Shown here in pieces: positions 63,965-64,000 of a DNA stretch of 64,000 nucleotides. The position numbers and the translations under genes were made by a program. Origin of the DNA: Piezodorus guildinii (taxonomy: Eukaryota > Arthropoda > Insecta > Hemiptera > Pentatomidae); NCBI GenBank assembly GCA_023052935.1, contig CM041295.1, positions 169,562,366 to 169,626,365 of the forward strand, read 5' to 3'. How positions within the stretch are numbered: position 1 is the stretch's first letter; each line of letters begins with the position of its first letter. Under the pieces are notes generated by a model that had not been told where the DNA came from, ran no database searches, and was given only the letters and a program-made list of their open reading frames with translations.

Positions 63965-64000
63965 GATAAAATTGTTTATTCATTGACTGAAACCTAAGAA

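Larger units (their letters stand above)
60902..64000 (+). mobile_element. Penelope-like element with terminal direct repeat
   Basis: A plus-strand Penelope-like retroelement (PLE). The first 26 bases after the TA repeat (60902-60927, TTTATTCATTGACTGAAACC plus CTAAGAA) are identical to the last 26 bases of the window (63975-64000). PLEs carry such direct terminal repeats, often as tandem or partial copies, so the next unit or right terminal repeat continues outside the window. Inside are one RT plus GIY-YIG frame (61034-63486), an A-run of about 55 bases (63531-63585) and a ~390-bp 3' noncoding region with a stem-loop followed by GAAACGTCG. Confidence 0.85.

Noticed and set aside
1..64000. 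Host protein-coding gene with introns
   Set aside because: Every sizeable conserved frame is explained by a mobile element; no spliced gene pattern or known host domain was recognised, though small exons cannot be excluded by eye.

Overview
This 64-kb window looks like intergenic or heterochromatic DNA of an arthropod, most likely an insect. It is strongly AT-rich, and essentially every recognisable coding stretch belongs to a transposable element. I see no host gene, no rRNA, no functional tRNA and no CRISPR array. The mix (Jockey-type, CR1-like, RTE-like and I/L1-like LINEs, a GIY-YIG Penelope-like element, Helitron ends, tRNA-derived SINEs, palindromic DNA elements) fits insects, but the sequence does not fix the order or species.

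Layout. 0.1-2.2 kb: 5'-truncated, internally deleted RTE-like LINE (minus) with an 11-bp target-site duplication (TSD). 2.3-5.4 kb: degenerate dispersed repeats holding a palindromic MITE with a 12-bp TSD and a tRNA-related SINE. 5.46-9.07 kb: near full-length I/L1-like LINE (minus), both ends fixed by a 16-bp TSD, with the front of its reverse transcriptase (RT) deleted. 9.8-10.2 kb: relic of a restriction-like endonuclease domain. 10.8-16.4 kb: Jockey copy A (minus), whose ORF1 holds a foreign RT block between 66-bp direct repeats. 16.4-21.3 kb: LINE 3' relics, a hammerhead-like palindrome and a 1.45-kb nested palindrome. 21.4-25.0 kb: an RTE-like LINE abutting Jockey copy B (minus). 25-28.4 kb: dispersed repeats.

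28.4-37.9 kb is a three-level nest: a Jockey 3' fragment (9-bp TSD) split by an 8.9-kb CR1-like LINE with an intact PHD-finger ORF1 and a nearly intact ORF2; between its ORFs sits a 2.9-kb foldback-like palindrome built of 21-bp and ~110-bp subrepeats. 38.6-45.4 kb: full-length but dead Jockey copy C (13-bp TSD) carrying two nested RTE-like insertions, each with its own TSD. 45.5-50 kb: Jockey copy D of a second subfamily. 50.4-52.1 kb: more palindromic elements. 52.5-55.5 kb: two Helitron 3' ends, a helicase remnant and a SINE nested in it. 56.3 kb: second hammerhead-like palindrome. 58-59.3 kb: LINE relics. 60.9-64 kb: Penelope-like element with RT plus GIY-YIG, bounded by a direct repeat that runs off the window edge.

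How the parts relate. The elements are autonomous or parasitic mobile units, not pathway partners. TSD and join evidence gives relative ages: host repeats, then Jockey, then CR1-like, then foldback; host repeat, then Jockey C, then RTE-like. The youngest-looking coding units are the CR1-like LINE and the Penelope-like element. Three of their frameshifts, and one in the I/L1-like LINE, are all single extra bases in homopolymer runs, so base-level errors in the assembly should be considered before calling them dead. Less explained are the giant foldback, the hammerhead-like palindromes that resemble Penelope termini, the tRNA-like segment upstream of Jockey ORF1, and the 66-bp direct repeats around a transplanted RT block.
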